64,000 bases of DNA from Candidatus Rhodoferax randersensis (GTDB taxonomy: Bacteria > Pseudomonadota > Gammaproteobacteria > Burkholderiales > Burkholderiaceae_C), in contig JADKEH010000014.1 in the NCBI GenBank assembly GCA_016718155.1, positions 62,001-126,000 of the forward strand, in the 5' to 3' direction. Under the pieces are notes generated by a model. The model was given only the letters and a program-made list of their open reading frames with translations, ran no database searches and had not been told where the DNA came from. Positions 1 to 7,960 of the stretch are shown here, one piece after another (within the stretch, counting starts at the first letter, position 1; each line of letters opens with the position of its first letter). Both the position numbers and the translations under genes were made by a program.

Positions 1-620
1 CCACGCTTTCCTTCTCCGAACTCGGGTGCTCCCGCGGTGAACGCCAGCTCTTTCGGGGCGTTAACTGCCGCTTGGAGAGCGGTCGCTGGCTGTATGTTAC
101 CGGCGCAAATGGTGTAGGCAAGACCAGCTTGCTGCGCATGGTCTGTGGCCTGGCGCCGGTAGACTCGGGCCGAATCCTGTGGAATGACATCCCCATCCAC
201 GCCCAAAGGGATACCTTCTACGAGGAGCTGTTCTACCTTGGCCACGCCAACGCTCTGCAAGAATCCATGACGGTGATGGAGAATTTGCGCTTCCGCTGCG
301 CGTTGGCTGGCTTTGGGCTGGACGATGCAGTCGCGCCGGAGGTGCTCGCCCGTTTTGGGTTGAAAGGTCGCCAGAACCAGTTGGTCCGGCATTTGTCGCA
401 GGGGCTCAAGCGCCGCGTGGCGTTATCGCGCCTGGCTCTGAGCCCGGCGCGTTTATGGGTGCTCGATGAGCCGTTTGTGGCGATGGACGAGGCGGGGGTA
501 CGGCTGTTGGCCGACCTGATCGCGTCGCACCTGGGCCAAGGGGGACTGGCGGTGTTGACCAGCCATCAGCAAGTTGACATCGGTGCGATCCCGGCCCAGA
601 TGCTGGAGTTGGGCGCATGA
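1..620 (+). CDS. ccmA: Heme exporter ATPase CcmA (5' truncated)
   Basis: ATP-binding subunit of the CcmABCD complex, which powers release of heme-loaded CcmE during cytochrome c maturation at the inner membrane. The frame is open from base 3, and residues typical of the CcmA N-terminus (CSRGERQLF) are read before the first available start, so the true start lies upstream of the window. Walker A is GANGVGKT, the signature is LSQGLKRR, and Walker B ends in LWVLDEPF. The stop overlaps the ccmB start by 4 bases, so it is the first visible gene of a tightly packed ccm operon. Identity is secure; only the first residues are missing. Confidence 0.95.
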   Translation, partial: TLSFSELGCSRGERQLFRGVNCRLESGRWLYVTGANGVGKTSLLRMVCGLAPVDSGRILWNDIPIHAQRDTFYEELFYLGHANALQESMTVMENLRFRCALAGFGLDDAVAPEVLARFGLKGRQNQLVRHLSQGLKRRVALSRLALSPARLWVLDEPFVAMDEAGVRLLADLIASHLGQGGLAVLTSHQQVDIGAIPAQMLELGA

Positions 621-1306
621 GCGCGACCAGACTGGGCCTTGCCGGCGTGCTGATGGCCGTGTTGCGTCGGGAGGTGGCATTGGCCGTGCGTCAAAAGGGC
701 GAAGTGCTGACGCCGCTGGTGTTTTTCGTCGTCATCGCCAGCCTGTTTCCGCTGGGAATCGGCCCGGAATCCGCCTTGCTGCAGCGCATGGCGCCGGGGG
801 TGCTGTGGGTCAGCGCGTTGCTGGCGGCGATGCTGTCGCTGCAACGCCTGTTTGCGACCGACTATACCGATGGAAGTCTGGAACAAATGGTGCTGTCGGG
901 GACGCCGTTAAGTCTGTTGGTGGCGGCCAAGGCCTTCTCCCACTTCTTGCTTTCTGGACTGCCGCTGGTGCTGATGGCCCCGGTGCTGGGCCTGCAGTTT
1001 GGTCTGGACGGTGATGCACTGGGCATCCTGATGCTATCGCTGCTGCTGGGCACACCGACGCTGAGCCTGATTGGCGCCATTGGTGCGGCGCTGACCTTGG
1101 GTGTGCGCGGCGCAGGGGTATTGCTTTCGCTGTTGATCCTGCCACTGTATATTCCCGTGCTGATATTTGGTGCCGGCGCCGTCGAAGCGCACACCACCGG
1201 CTTGGGTGCCAATGGCCACCTCTCCCTGCTGGCCGCACTGCTGGTGTTGTCGGCCTTTTTTGCACCCCTGGCAACGGCCACGGCCTTGAGGATTTCCCTG
1301 GAATGA
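617..1306 (+). CDS. ccmB: Heme exporter membrane subunit CcmB
   Basis: Integral membrane partner of CcmA in System I cytochrome c biogenesis. The 229-residue product has about six hydrophobic segments and the usual CcmB length. The N-terminus (LRREVALAVRQKGEVLTPL) and the central GTPLSLL region are typical of the family. The ATG overlaps the ccmA stop (ATGA), and its own stop overlaps ccmC, which implies translational coupling. No anomalies are visible. Confidence 0.95.
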   Translation: MSATRLGLAGVLMAVLRREVALAVRQKGEVLTPLVFFVVIASLFPLGIGPESALLQRMAPGVLWVSALLAAMLSLQRLFATDYTDGSLEQMVLSGTPLSLLVAAKAFSHFLLSGLPLVLMAPVLGLQFGLDGDALGILMLSLLLGTPTLSLIGAIGAALTLGVRGAGVLLSLLILPLYIPVLIFGAGAVEAHTTGLGANGHLSLLAALLVLSAFFAPLATATALRISLE

Positions 1307-2043
1307 CAACACCTGTGATTCATTGGTTCAAGTACGCCTCACCGCAGAACTTCTACGCTCTGGCAGGTCGGTTGTGGCCCTGGTTTGCCGCCGCGGCGGC
1401 GGCTCTGCTGGCCATCGGCCTGTGGATTGCGTTCTTCGTGGCGCCGGTCGATGCGCAGCAGGGGCAGGGCTATCGCATCATCTTCGTGCACGTTCCGGCG
1501 TCGCAAATGTCCATGTTCATTTACCTGATCATGGCATTCTGGGCCGGCCTGGGCTTGGCATTCAACACGCGGCTCTCCAGCATGATGGCCTCTGCACTGG
1601 CGCCAACAGGGGCCTTGTTCGCCTTTCTGTCGTTGGTGACCGGGGCACTCTGGGGCAAGCCCATGTGGGGCGCCTGGTGGGTCTGGGATGCCCGGCTAAC
1701 CTCAACTCTGATCCTGCTCTTCCTGTACCTGGGCTTCCTGGCGCTTCAGTCGTCGATTGACGACCCACGACGCGCCGACAAGGCCGGCGCGGTGCTGGCC
1801 CTGGTGGGCGTGGTCAATGTGCCCATCATCTATTTTTCTGTCCAGTGGTGGAACACCCTGCACCAGGGTGCATCGGTGTCACTGACACGTGCGCCCTCGA
1901 TGGCCAGCACCATGCTTTGGGGCATGCTGATCATGGTCGTTGCGTTCTGGATGTACGCCATCGCGGTGGCGCTGGTACGGGTGCGCGCCATCATCCTTGA
2001 GCGCGAACGACATACGGAGTGGGTCAAACATGCAGTGGAATAG
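1303..2043 (+). CDS. ccmC: Heme transporter/handling protein CcmC
   Basis: Membrane protein of the heme-handling family that presents heme to the chaperone CcmE. The diagnostic tryptophan-rich WWVWDARLTS motif sits around residue 125 and faces the periplasm in known homologues. About six membrane segments are evident over 246 residues. It overlaps ccmB by 4 bases and ccmD by 14 bases. The sequence is full-length with no missing key residues. Confidence 0.96.
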   Translation: MTTPVIHWFKYASPQNFYALAGRLWPWFAAAAAALLAIGLWIAFFVAPVDAQQGQGYRIIFVHVPASQMSMFIYLIMAFWAGLGLAFNTRLSSMMASALAPTGALFAFLSLVTGALWGKPMWGAWWVWDARLTSTLILLFLYLGFLALQSSIDDPRRADKAGAVLALVGVVNVPIIYFSVQWWNTLHQGASVSLTRAPSMASTMLWGMLIMVVAFWMYAIAVALVRVRAIILERERHTEWVKHAVE

Positions 2044-2209
2044 CGCATCCGAGTTCTTCGCCATGGGAGGCTACGGCCTATATGTCTGGGGCAGCTTCGG
2101 CATCACGGCTGGCGTGATGGTGATTGAAGTGCTCCTGGTCAGACAACGGCGCAAGCATGCGTTGCGGAACCTTCGCAACGAAATCGCATCTGAGAGTACA
2201 TCTTCATGA
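2030..2209 (+). CDS. ccmD: Small heme exporter protein CcmD
   Basis: A 59-residue single-span membrane protein beginning MQWNSASEFFAMGGYGLYVW, followed by one hydrophobic helix and a basic tail (RQRRKHALR). CcmD stabilises CcmC-CcmE and is needed to release holo-CcmE. The chosen ATG at 2030 lies inside the end of ccmC; an upstream in-frame start at 1940 would lie deep within ccmC and lacks homology. It overlaps ccmE by 4 bases. Confidence 0.9.
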   Translation: MQWNSASEFFAMGGYGLYVWGSFGITAGVMVIEVLLVRQRRKHALRNLRNEIASESTSS

Positions 2210-2643
2210 AACCCCGTCACAAACGCGCTTCGATCATTGCCGGCGGCCTGGCCGCCGTGGGTTTGGCCGCCTATTTTGTGCTCAACGCGTTCGAGAGCAA
2301 CCTGGTGTTCTTTTTCACGCCCACACAGATTGCCGCGGGTGAGGCGCCCAAAAACCGGACCTTTCGTGTCGGCGGCATGGTGAAGGACGGTTCCGTCAAA
2401 CGCGACAACCTGACCGTGGCCTTTGTCGTCACGGATACGTCCAAAGAGGTGCCGGTGTCGTACACGGGCATCCTGCCTGACCTGTTTCGCGAGGGCAAAG
2501 GCGTCGTCGCGCAAGGCAAGTTGGGCCCTGACGGTCGTTTCACGGCATCCGAAGTGCTGGCCAAGCACGATGAAAACTACATGCCTCCAGAAGCCCAGCA
2601 TGCCGTGGACCAGGCCCAGAAAACCATCAAGACTCTGAAGTAA
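2206..2643 (+). CDS. ccmE: Heme chaperone CcmE
   Basis: Periplasmic heme chaperone (145 residues), anchored by one N-terminal membrane helix (residues about 9-28). The covalent heme-binding histidine and following tyrosine are present in the family motif AKHDENYMPPE near residue 120. CcmE accepts heme through CcmC and passes it to the CcmF-CcmH ligase. It starts with the ATG overlapping ccmD. The 70-base gap to ccmF is the only real gap in the operon. Confidence 0.96.
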   Translation: MKPRHKRASIIAGGLAAVGLAAYFVLNAFESNLVFFFTPTQIAAGEAPKNRTFRVGGMVKDGSVKRDNLTVAFVVTDTSKEVPVSYTGILPDLFREGKGVVAQGKLGPDGRFTASEVLAKHDENYMPPEAQHAVDQAQKTIKTLK

Positions 2644-2713
2644 AGCCTTGCCGGACAGGTCGCCTGGGCACCCAGCGCGCCCAACCTGCCCTCAAACAGA
2701 ACCAGGACACCCC

Positions 2714-4681
2714 ATGATTCCCGAACTAGGTCACTTTGCGCTGATCCTGGCCTTGATGGTCGCGCTGGCTACCGGATTGCTCAGCGTCATCGGCGGCCAG
2801 TTGGGCCGCGCCAACTGGATCGCGATTGCCCGCCCGGGCGCGCACGCGCTGTGGCTACTGACTGCGCTGTCGTTTGCTTGCCTCACCTATGCGTTCTACA
2901 CCAACGACTTCTCGGTCTCGTATGTAGCGCAGCATTCCAACTCCAAGCTGCCAGGGTTGTACCGGATCGCCGGTGTGTGGGGCGGGCATGAAGGCTCGCT
3001 GCTGTTATGGCATTTCATGCTGACCTCCTGGATGCTGGCGGTGGCCGTCTTCTCGCGCCAGTTGCCCGATGCGATGGTGTCCCGCGTGCTGGGCGTCCTG
3101 GGCCTGGTGGCGGTGGGTTTTCTGCTGTTCATGTTGATCACCTCCAACCCCTTTGAGCGCCTGAGCGAGATCCCCGCCGACGGCAAAGACCTCAACCCTT
3201 TGTTGCAGGACCCCGGCTTGGTGTTTCACCCGCCCCTGCTCTACATGGGTTATGTTGGTTTCGCAGTGCCCTTTGCGTTCGCCATCGCCGCCCTGCTCAA
3301 TGGCCGCCTGGATGCAGCCTGGGCTCGCTGGTCACGACCCTGGGCCACGGCCGCCTGGCTGTTTCTGACGCTGGGCATCGCCCTGGGGTCATGGTGGGCC
3401 TACTACGAACTGGGCTGGGGCGGCTGGTGGTTCTGGGACCCGGTCGAAAACGCCTCGTTCTTGCCCTGGTTAATCGGCACCGCCTTGATCCACTCACTGG
3501 CGGTCACGGAAAAACGAGGCCTGTTCAAGAACTGGACCATCGTGCTGGCCATCACAGCGTTTTCGATGAGCCTGCTTGGTACGTTCCTGGTGCGCTCGGG
3601 CGTGCTGACATCCGTGCATGCCTTCGCTACCGACCCCAAGCGCGGCGTCTTCATCCTGCTGTTTTTGTCAGTGGTAGTGGGCGGCTCGCTGGTGCTGTTT
3701 GCCATGCGGGCGAGCAAGGTTCGCACGGGTGGAACGTTTGCGCTGGTCTCGCGCGAGACTTTTTTGCTGCTCAACAACGTATTACTGGCAACGGCTGCCG
3801 CCAGTGTGTTGCTGGGAACCTTGTACCCGTTGATCGTCGACGCCCTCAACCTTGGCAAACTCTCGGTCGGGCCACCCTACTTCAACGCCGTGTTTGCGCC
3901 CATCATGGTGCCGGTGCTGCTGTTCATGGTGATCGGCTCCTACGCCCGATGGAAGAACGACAACGTGGCCGAACTGGCCAAAAAGCTGCGCCCGGTGGCA
4001 ATCATCTCGGTGCTGGCGGGTTGCAGCCTGCCCCTGTTGGCCGGACCCTGGTCGTGGCTGGTTGCCCTTGGCTTGAGCCTGGCCCTGTGGATCATTTTGG
4101 GGTCGGCACTGCAGATCTTCCGCCAGGTGCGCGACACCGCCAACTGGAAGTCCACACCGATGTCTTTTTGGGGCATGCATGTGGCCCACATCGGTATTGC
4201 CGTCTGCGTGGTGGGCATCACCATGGTCAAGGGTTATGAGACCGAGAAAGACGTGCGGATGGTGATGGGCGACACGGTCGCCGTGGGTGGCTACACCTTT
4301 CGCCTGATCGGCATTCGCGAGGTCTCCGGCCCCAATTACGCCGCCGACGTGGGTGATGTGGAGCTGATTCGGGACGGTCGCGTGCTTAAGATTCTGCACC
4401 CCGAGAAGCGAACCTACTTTTCATCCAGCATGCCCATGACCGAAGCCGCCATCGACACCGGGCTAACCCGCGACGTCTATGTCTCGCTCGGCGAACGCCT
4501 TGAGGGCGGCGGCAATCCAGCATGGGCGATGCGGGTCTACCACAAGCCCTTCATCACCTGGATCTGGGGTGGCTGCGTGCTGATGGCCTTGGGTGGCGCC
4601 ATGGCGGCACTGGACCGGCGTTACCGCCGCAAGGTGGCCTCGGCGGCGAACGCGTCGATCGGCAAGGGATTGACCGCATGA
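2714..4681 (+). CDS. ccmF: Cytochrome c heme ligase subunit CcmF
   Basis: Large (655-residue) polytopic membrane protein that attaches heme to apocytochrome c. The WWD-type motif WGGWWFWDPVENASF lies near residue 235, and many membrane spans flank it. I chose the ATG at 2714 because the protein then begins MIPELGHFALILAL, the standard CcmF start; an open upstream extension to 2648 is proline-rich and unlike the family. The stop overlaps ccmG by 4 bases. Heme-ligand histidines in the hydrophobic loops appear intact. Confidence 0.96.
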   Translation: MIPELGHFALILALMVALATGLLSVIGGQLGRANWIAIARPGAHALWLLTALSFACLTYAFYTNDFSVSYVAQHSNSKLPGLYRIAGVWGGHEGSLLLWHFMLTSWMLAVAVFSRQLPDAMVSRVLGVLGLVAVGFLLFMLITSNPFERLSEIPADGKDLNPLLQDPGLVFHPPLLYMGYVGFAVPFAFAIAALLNGRLDAAWARWSRPWATAAWLFLTLGIALGSWWAYYELGWGGWWFWDPVENASFLPWLIGTALIHSLAVTEKRGLFKNWTIVLAITAFSMSLLGTFLVRSGVLTSVHAFATDPKRGVFILLFLSVVVGGSLVLFAMRASKVRTGGTFALVSRETFLLLNNVLLATAAASVLLGTLYPLIVDALNLGKLSVGPPYFNAVFAPIMVPVLLFMVIGSYARWKNDNVAELAKKLRPVAIISVLAGCSLPLLAGPWSWLVALGLSLALWIILGSALQIFRQVRDTANWKSTPMSFWGMHVAHIGIAVCVVGITMVKGYETEKDVRMVMGDTVAVGGYTFRLIGIREVSGPNYAADVGDVELIRDGRVLKILHPEKRTYFSSSMPMTEAAIDTGLTRDVYVSLGERLEGGGNPAWAMRVYHKPFITWIWGGCVLMALGGAMAALDRRYRRKVASAANASIGKGLTA

Positions 4682-5202
4682 AGAAGGCGCTTATCCCGCT
4701 GGCGCTGTTCGTGGTGCTGGTGATCTTCCTTGCAATTGGCTTGACGCGTGACCCGCGCGAAGTGCCCTCGCCACTGGTGGGCAAGGCTGCGCCCCAGTTC
4801 TCCGCGCCGCGCCTGCATGCGCCAGACCAGCAGTTCTCAACCCAGCAGATGCTGGGCAAGGTATGGCTACTCAACGTCTGGGCCTCATGGTGCGTGGCCT
4901 GCCGCCAGGAACACCCGATCCTGATGGAATTTGCGAAGACCAAGACCGTGCCAATCATCGGCCTGGACTACAAGGACCAAGCCAGCGACGGATTGAAGTG
5001 GCTGGCGCGTCATGGCGATCCCTATGAGCTGTCCGTAACCGACCGCGACGGCCGCATTGGTATCGACTACGGCGTCTACGGCGTGCCGGAGACCTTTCTG
5101 ATCGACAAAGCGGGCGTGATTCGCTACAAGCACATCGGTCCGGTCACCGACGAAGCGCTGAAAGACAAGATCGTGCCCCTGATTCGGGAGTTGAACAAGT
5201 GA
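4678..5202 (+). CDS. ccmG: Thiol:disulfide interchange protein CcmG/DsbE
   Basis: Membrane-anchored periplasmic thioredoxin-like protein (174 residues) that keeps apocytochrome c cysteines reduced before heme attachment. An N-terminal hydrophobic anchor is followed by the redox motif WASWCVACRQEHP, with the active-site CVAC pair, and by the cis-proline region GVPETFLID. The ATG at 4678 overlaps ccmF and gives the standard MKKALIPLALF anchor. It overlaps ccmH by 4 bases. Confidence 0.95.
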   Translation: MKKALIPLALFVVLVIFLAIGLTRDPREVPSPLVGKAAPQFSAPRLHAPDQQFSTQQMLGKVWLLNVWASWCVACRQEHPILMEFAKTKTVPIIGLDYKDQASDGLKWLARHGDPYELSVTDRDGRIGIDYGVYGVPETFLIDKAGVIRYKHIGPVTDEALKDKIVPLIRELNK

Positions 5203-5663
5203 AGGCCTGGGTATTGATCCTTTTCGCGCTGCTGTTCTCGGCAAACTCCTGGGCGGGCGAGGCACCCCCGTTGGCCGAAGACCCGGTGGTGGAGAAACGT
5301 CTGAATGCGATCTCGGAGGAACTGCGCTGCCTGGTGTGCCAAAACGAATCCCTGGCCGGCTCGCGGGCCGACCTGGCGCTGGACCTGCGCCGCGAGATTC
5401 GGGGCTTGATCAAGGCCAACAAGTCGGACCAGGAGATCATGGAGTTCATGGTCAGCCGCTATGGCGACTTCGTGCGCTACCGCCCGCCGGTCAATCCCAT
5501 CACCTGGCTGTTGTGGTTTGGCCCACTGCTGTTGCTGATTGGCGCTGTCGTGGCGCTGGTTCGCATGGTACGCGGCAGTGCCCGTGACAGCTCCTCCCCG
5601 ACGCTCGACGCGGCCCAGCGCGAAAAGGCGCAACGCCTGCTCAAGGAAGCCGATCCCTCATGA
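5199..5663 (+). CDS. ccmH: Cytochrome c maturation protein CcmH
   Basis: Periplasmic thiol-redox subunit of the heme ligase (154 residues). It has a cleavable signal (cleavage near NSWAGEA), the paired cysteines RCLVCQNESLAGS near residue 45, and a C-terminal membrane helix (TWLLWFGPLLLLIGAVVALV). The cysteine pair is thought to reduce apocytochrome c or exchange with CcmG. It overlaps both neighbours by 4 bases. The length matches the short, single-domain CcmH; the TPR part is the separate ccmI. Confidence 0.95.
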   Translation: MKAWVLILFALLFSANSWAGEAPPLAEDPVVEKRLNAISEELRCLVCQNESLAGSRADLALDLRREIRGLIKANKSDQEIMEFMVSRYGDFVRYRPPVNPITWLLWFGPLLLLIGAVVALVRMVRGSARDSSSPTLDAAQREKAQRLLKEADPS

Positions 5664-7045
5664 CAGTTTTTTTTGCAATCGCAGCGCTGTTGACGCTGCT
5701 GGTGGTGGGCTGGCTGATGCGTGCGCTGCTGCGCCCCACCGCTGGCAGTCTCGTATCGAGTCAGAACCTGAACATTTCAATTTACCGGGATCAGTTGCAG
5801 GCGCTGGAGCGGGACCTCGCGCGCGGCGCCATCAGCGCAGCCGACTATGACGCAACCCGCGACGAGTTGCAGCTTCGCATGCTCGACGACACCGACGCGG
5901 GCGACTCCGCCGCTGCCGGGGCAACACCGGCACCGCGGGCCGGGCGCCGCTCCGCGTTGGCCATTGCGGTTCTGATCCCTGTGGCGGCTGCCAGCATGTA
6001 CGCGTGGCTGGGCCAGCCGACGGCCATGGACCCCGCTGCGGCGCAGGCGTCGGCCAACCAGCAGGTTGAACAAATGGTCGAAGGACTGGCCGCAAGGCTG
6101 CAAGCCAATCCGGGCGACCGAAAGGGCTGGGCCATGCTGGCGCGCTCCCTCAAGGTAATGGGACGTCTGGACGAGGCCGAGCAAGCCTTTCAAAAGGCCG
6201 GCGACGCGATCAACGACGATCCCGAATTGCTGGTGGCCTACGCCGACTTGCTGGCGGTGCGCGCCGACCACAACATCGCGGGCCGTCCCCTGGAACTGGT
6301 CCAGCAGGCCCTGGCACTCGATCCAAAGCACCCGATGGGTTTGATGATGGTCGGCGTGGCCGCTTACCGCCAGGGTGATTTCAAAGCCGCAATAAGCCAT
6401 TGGGAGAATCTGCTCACCGTCCTTCCACCTGACTCTGACGATGCCCGGCAGATTGCGTCCAACATCGCCGAGGCGCGCGAACGTGCTGGCGCGCCTGGCG
6501 CGCCAAAGTCCGCCCGCCCGAGCGACGCGACGGCGAGCAAACAAGCCCCTGCAGCGCCTGCTGCAGCAGGTGCCATGACGCAGGAAAAGATCAACCAGAT
6601 GGTCGAGGGCCTGGCGACACGCCTCAAGTCCCAACCCGACGACCTGGCAGGGTGGGCCAGGTTGGCGCGCGCCTACAAGGTGCTGGGTCGCCTGGAAGAA
6701 GCTGAACAAGCCTACGTGAAGGCGGGCAAACAGGTTGATGGCGACCCTGACCTGCTGACCCAGTACGCCGATCTGCTGGCCATGCGCGCTGGCAATCAAC
6801 TCGAAGGCCGACCGCTGGCGCTGCTCGACAAAGCGCTGGCCTTGAACCCCAAGCACCCGATGGCCTTGATGATGGCCGGCTCGGCGGCGTTCCGACGTGC
6901 CGACTACGCGCTGGCCATCACGCACTGGGAGAAGGCCCTCACAGTGCTTGAACCAGGCTCACGAGATGCCACCTTGGTCGCGGGCGAGATTGCTGACGCC
7001 CGTGCCAAACTGAAGGCCAGACAGCCGACTGGCGCCAAGCCTTGA
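5660..7045 (+). CDS. ccmI: TPR protein CcmI with duplicated TPR region
   Basis: Apocytochrome c chaperone of the heme ligase complex. The first ~130 residues are the CcmI membrane part (two helices flanking a cytoplasmic loop with QLQALERDLARGAIS). Two similar ~130-residue TPR blocks follow: one beginning VEQMVEGLAARLQANP (about residue 135) and one beginning INQMVEGLATRLKSQP (about residue 312), separated by an Ala/Pro linker. Both contain AL(D/N)PKHPMxLMM and the Ala/Leu pattern of TPR helices. At 461 residues it is longer than a typical single-block CcmI. It is the last gene of the operon. Confidence 0.9.
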   Translation: MTVFFAIAALLTLLVVGWLMRALLRPTAGSLVSSQNLNISIYRDQLQALERDLARGAISAADYDATRDELQLRMLDDTDAGDSAAAGATPAPRAGRRSALAIAVLIPVAAASMYAWLGQPTAMDPAAAQASANQQVEQMVEGLAARLQANPGDRKGWAMLARSLKVMGRLDEAEQAFQKAGDAINDDPELLVAYADLLAVRADHNIAGRPLELVQQALALDPKHPMGLMMVGVAAYRQGDFKAAISHWENLLTVLPPDSDDARQIASNIAEARERAGAPGAPKSARPSDATASKQAPAAPAAAGAMTQEKINQMVEGLATRLKSQPDDLAGWARLARAYKVLGRLEEAEQAYVKAGKQVDGDPDLLTQYADLLAMRAGNQLEGRPLALLDKALALNPKHPMALMMAGSAAFRRADYALAITHWEKALTVLEPGSRDATLVAGEIADARAKLKARQPTGAKP

Positions 7046-7106
7046 TCGGGAAACCAACGCGCAGCGCGGACTGCTGGTCGGCAAAGCGGGGCGGACACGG
7101 TTCGAC

Positions 7107-7135
7107 GTGACGACACATGAACAAGCACTTATAAT
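7107..7135 (+). promoter_or_regulatory. Candidate sigma-70 promoter for the DUF2249 gene
   Basis: A perfect -10 hexamer TATAAT lies at 7130-7135, with GTGACG (4/6 to TTGACA) 17 bases upstream at 7107-7112. It would start a transcript about 100 bases ahead of the DUF2249 start. Seen by eye only; no mapping data. Confidence 0.5.
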
Positions 7136-7244
7136 GCATCAATTGCAGTCCCGCGTCGGATAGCCAAGATCCGACGCACAGTTGAAGGCAGGCCTGGCGG
7201 CCAAGCCGATGCAGTCTGTCCCCTACACTTTCAGGAGATCCGTC

Positions 7245-7538
7245 ATGAGCACCGAATTTGCCAGCACCATCGACGTCCGCGAAGTCGAGCCGCGCCAACG
7301 TCACCCCAAGATTTTCAGCATGTTCAACGCACTGGAAGTCGGCCAGTCGATGCAATTGATCAACGATCATGATCCGCGTCCGCTGTACTTTCAGTTCCAG
7401 TCGCTGGCCAATGGCCAATTCAACTGGCAGTACCTGGAGTCCGGCCCGAACCTGTGGCGCGTCGAAATCAGCAAGACGGCCCCCGCTGCGGTGGCCTCCA
7501 CCGGCAGTTGCTGCGGCAACGGCGCTTGCGGCGGTTAA
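7245..7538 (+). CDS. DUF2249 protein with cysteine-rich tail
   Basis: A 97-residue cytosolic protein. The body (TIDVREVEPRQRHPKIF, then FNALEVGQSMQLINDHDPRPLYFQF and WQYLESGPNLWRVEI) matches the DUF2249 domain, a TusA-like fold often found with hemerythrin and nitric-oxide/oxygen-response genes. The C-terminus adds SCCGNGACGG, three cysteines that could bind metal. The ATG at 7245 has an AGGAG ribosome site about 7 bases before it; the open frame upstream to 7182 lacks the domain. The domain assignment is recognition from memory, and no biochemical function is known to me. Confidence 0.8.
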   Translation: MSTEFASTIDVREVEPRQRHPKIFSMFNALEVGQSMQLINDHDPRPLYFQFQSLANGQFNWQYLESGPNLWRVEISKTAPAAVASTGSCCGNGACGG

Positions 7539-7960
7539 ATCCGGTGCCAGCGACCCGAGTGGTCGCTCACTGACAAAATTGCGGCTTCCGCAAGCCACGC
7601 GCTTGGTCGGCGGCTAACGGCTTCACGCCTGCCGAGGGAAGACACTGCGAAGTCGGGCTGGCCCGGCCTGCGAGCCCACCGCCTGAGCGCTCTCACGCGA
7701 ACGCCGGCACATTTGGGCTCTCATAAATAACTTCAACGACACCCCTGCCTGCGGTCCGCCATGGGCTGGGCGCAAGTAAAATTGGAGCGTCCGTTGGAGA
7801 ATTAAAACCCGCTTCAGACGCACCGGTATCACACGGTCGCTGTCAAGCTGACAAGCCCCAATACTCAGGTCGCTCTGGACTGCTAATCTTGATTGGATTG
7901 CCGTCGCGATAGTCCAGCGCCGCCTCACCAAATCTCCCCTCAATTTTGGAAATCTGTCAC
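7539..7960. other. 422-base gap before nrdJ, no gene seen
   Basis: No convincing coding frame. The only long frame (minus strand) has no recognisable similarity. I looked for a cobalamin riboswitch and for NrdR boxes, which would be natural in front of a B12-dependent reductase, and found neither by eye. The nrdJ promoter presumably lies in the AT-richer part around 7790-7950. Confidence 0.5.

Noticed and set aside
7539..7960. Cobalamin riboswitch or NrdR boxes in front of nrdJ
   Set aside because: Looked for the B12-box and NrdR palindromes by eye and found no credible match.
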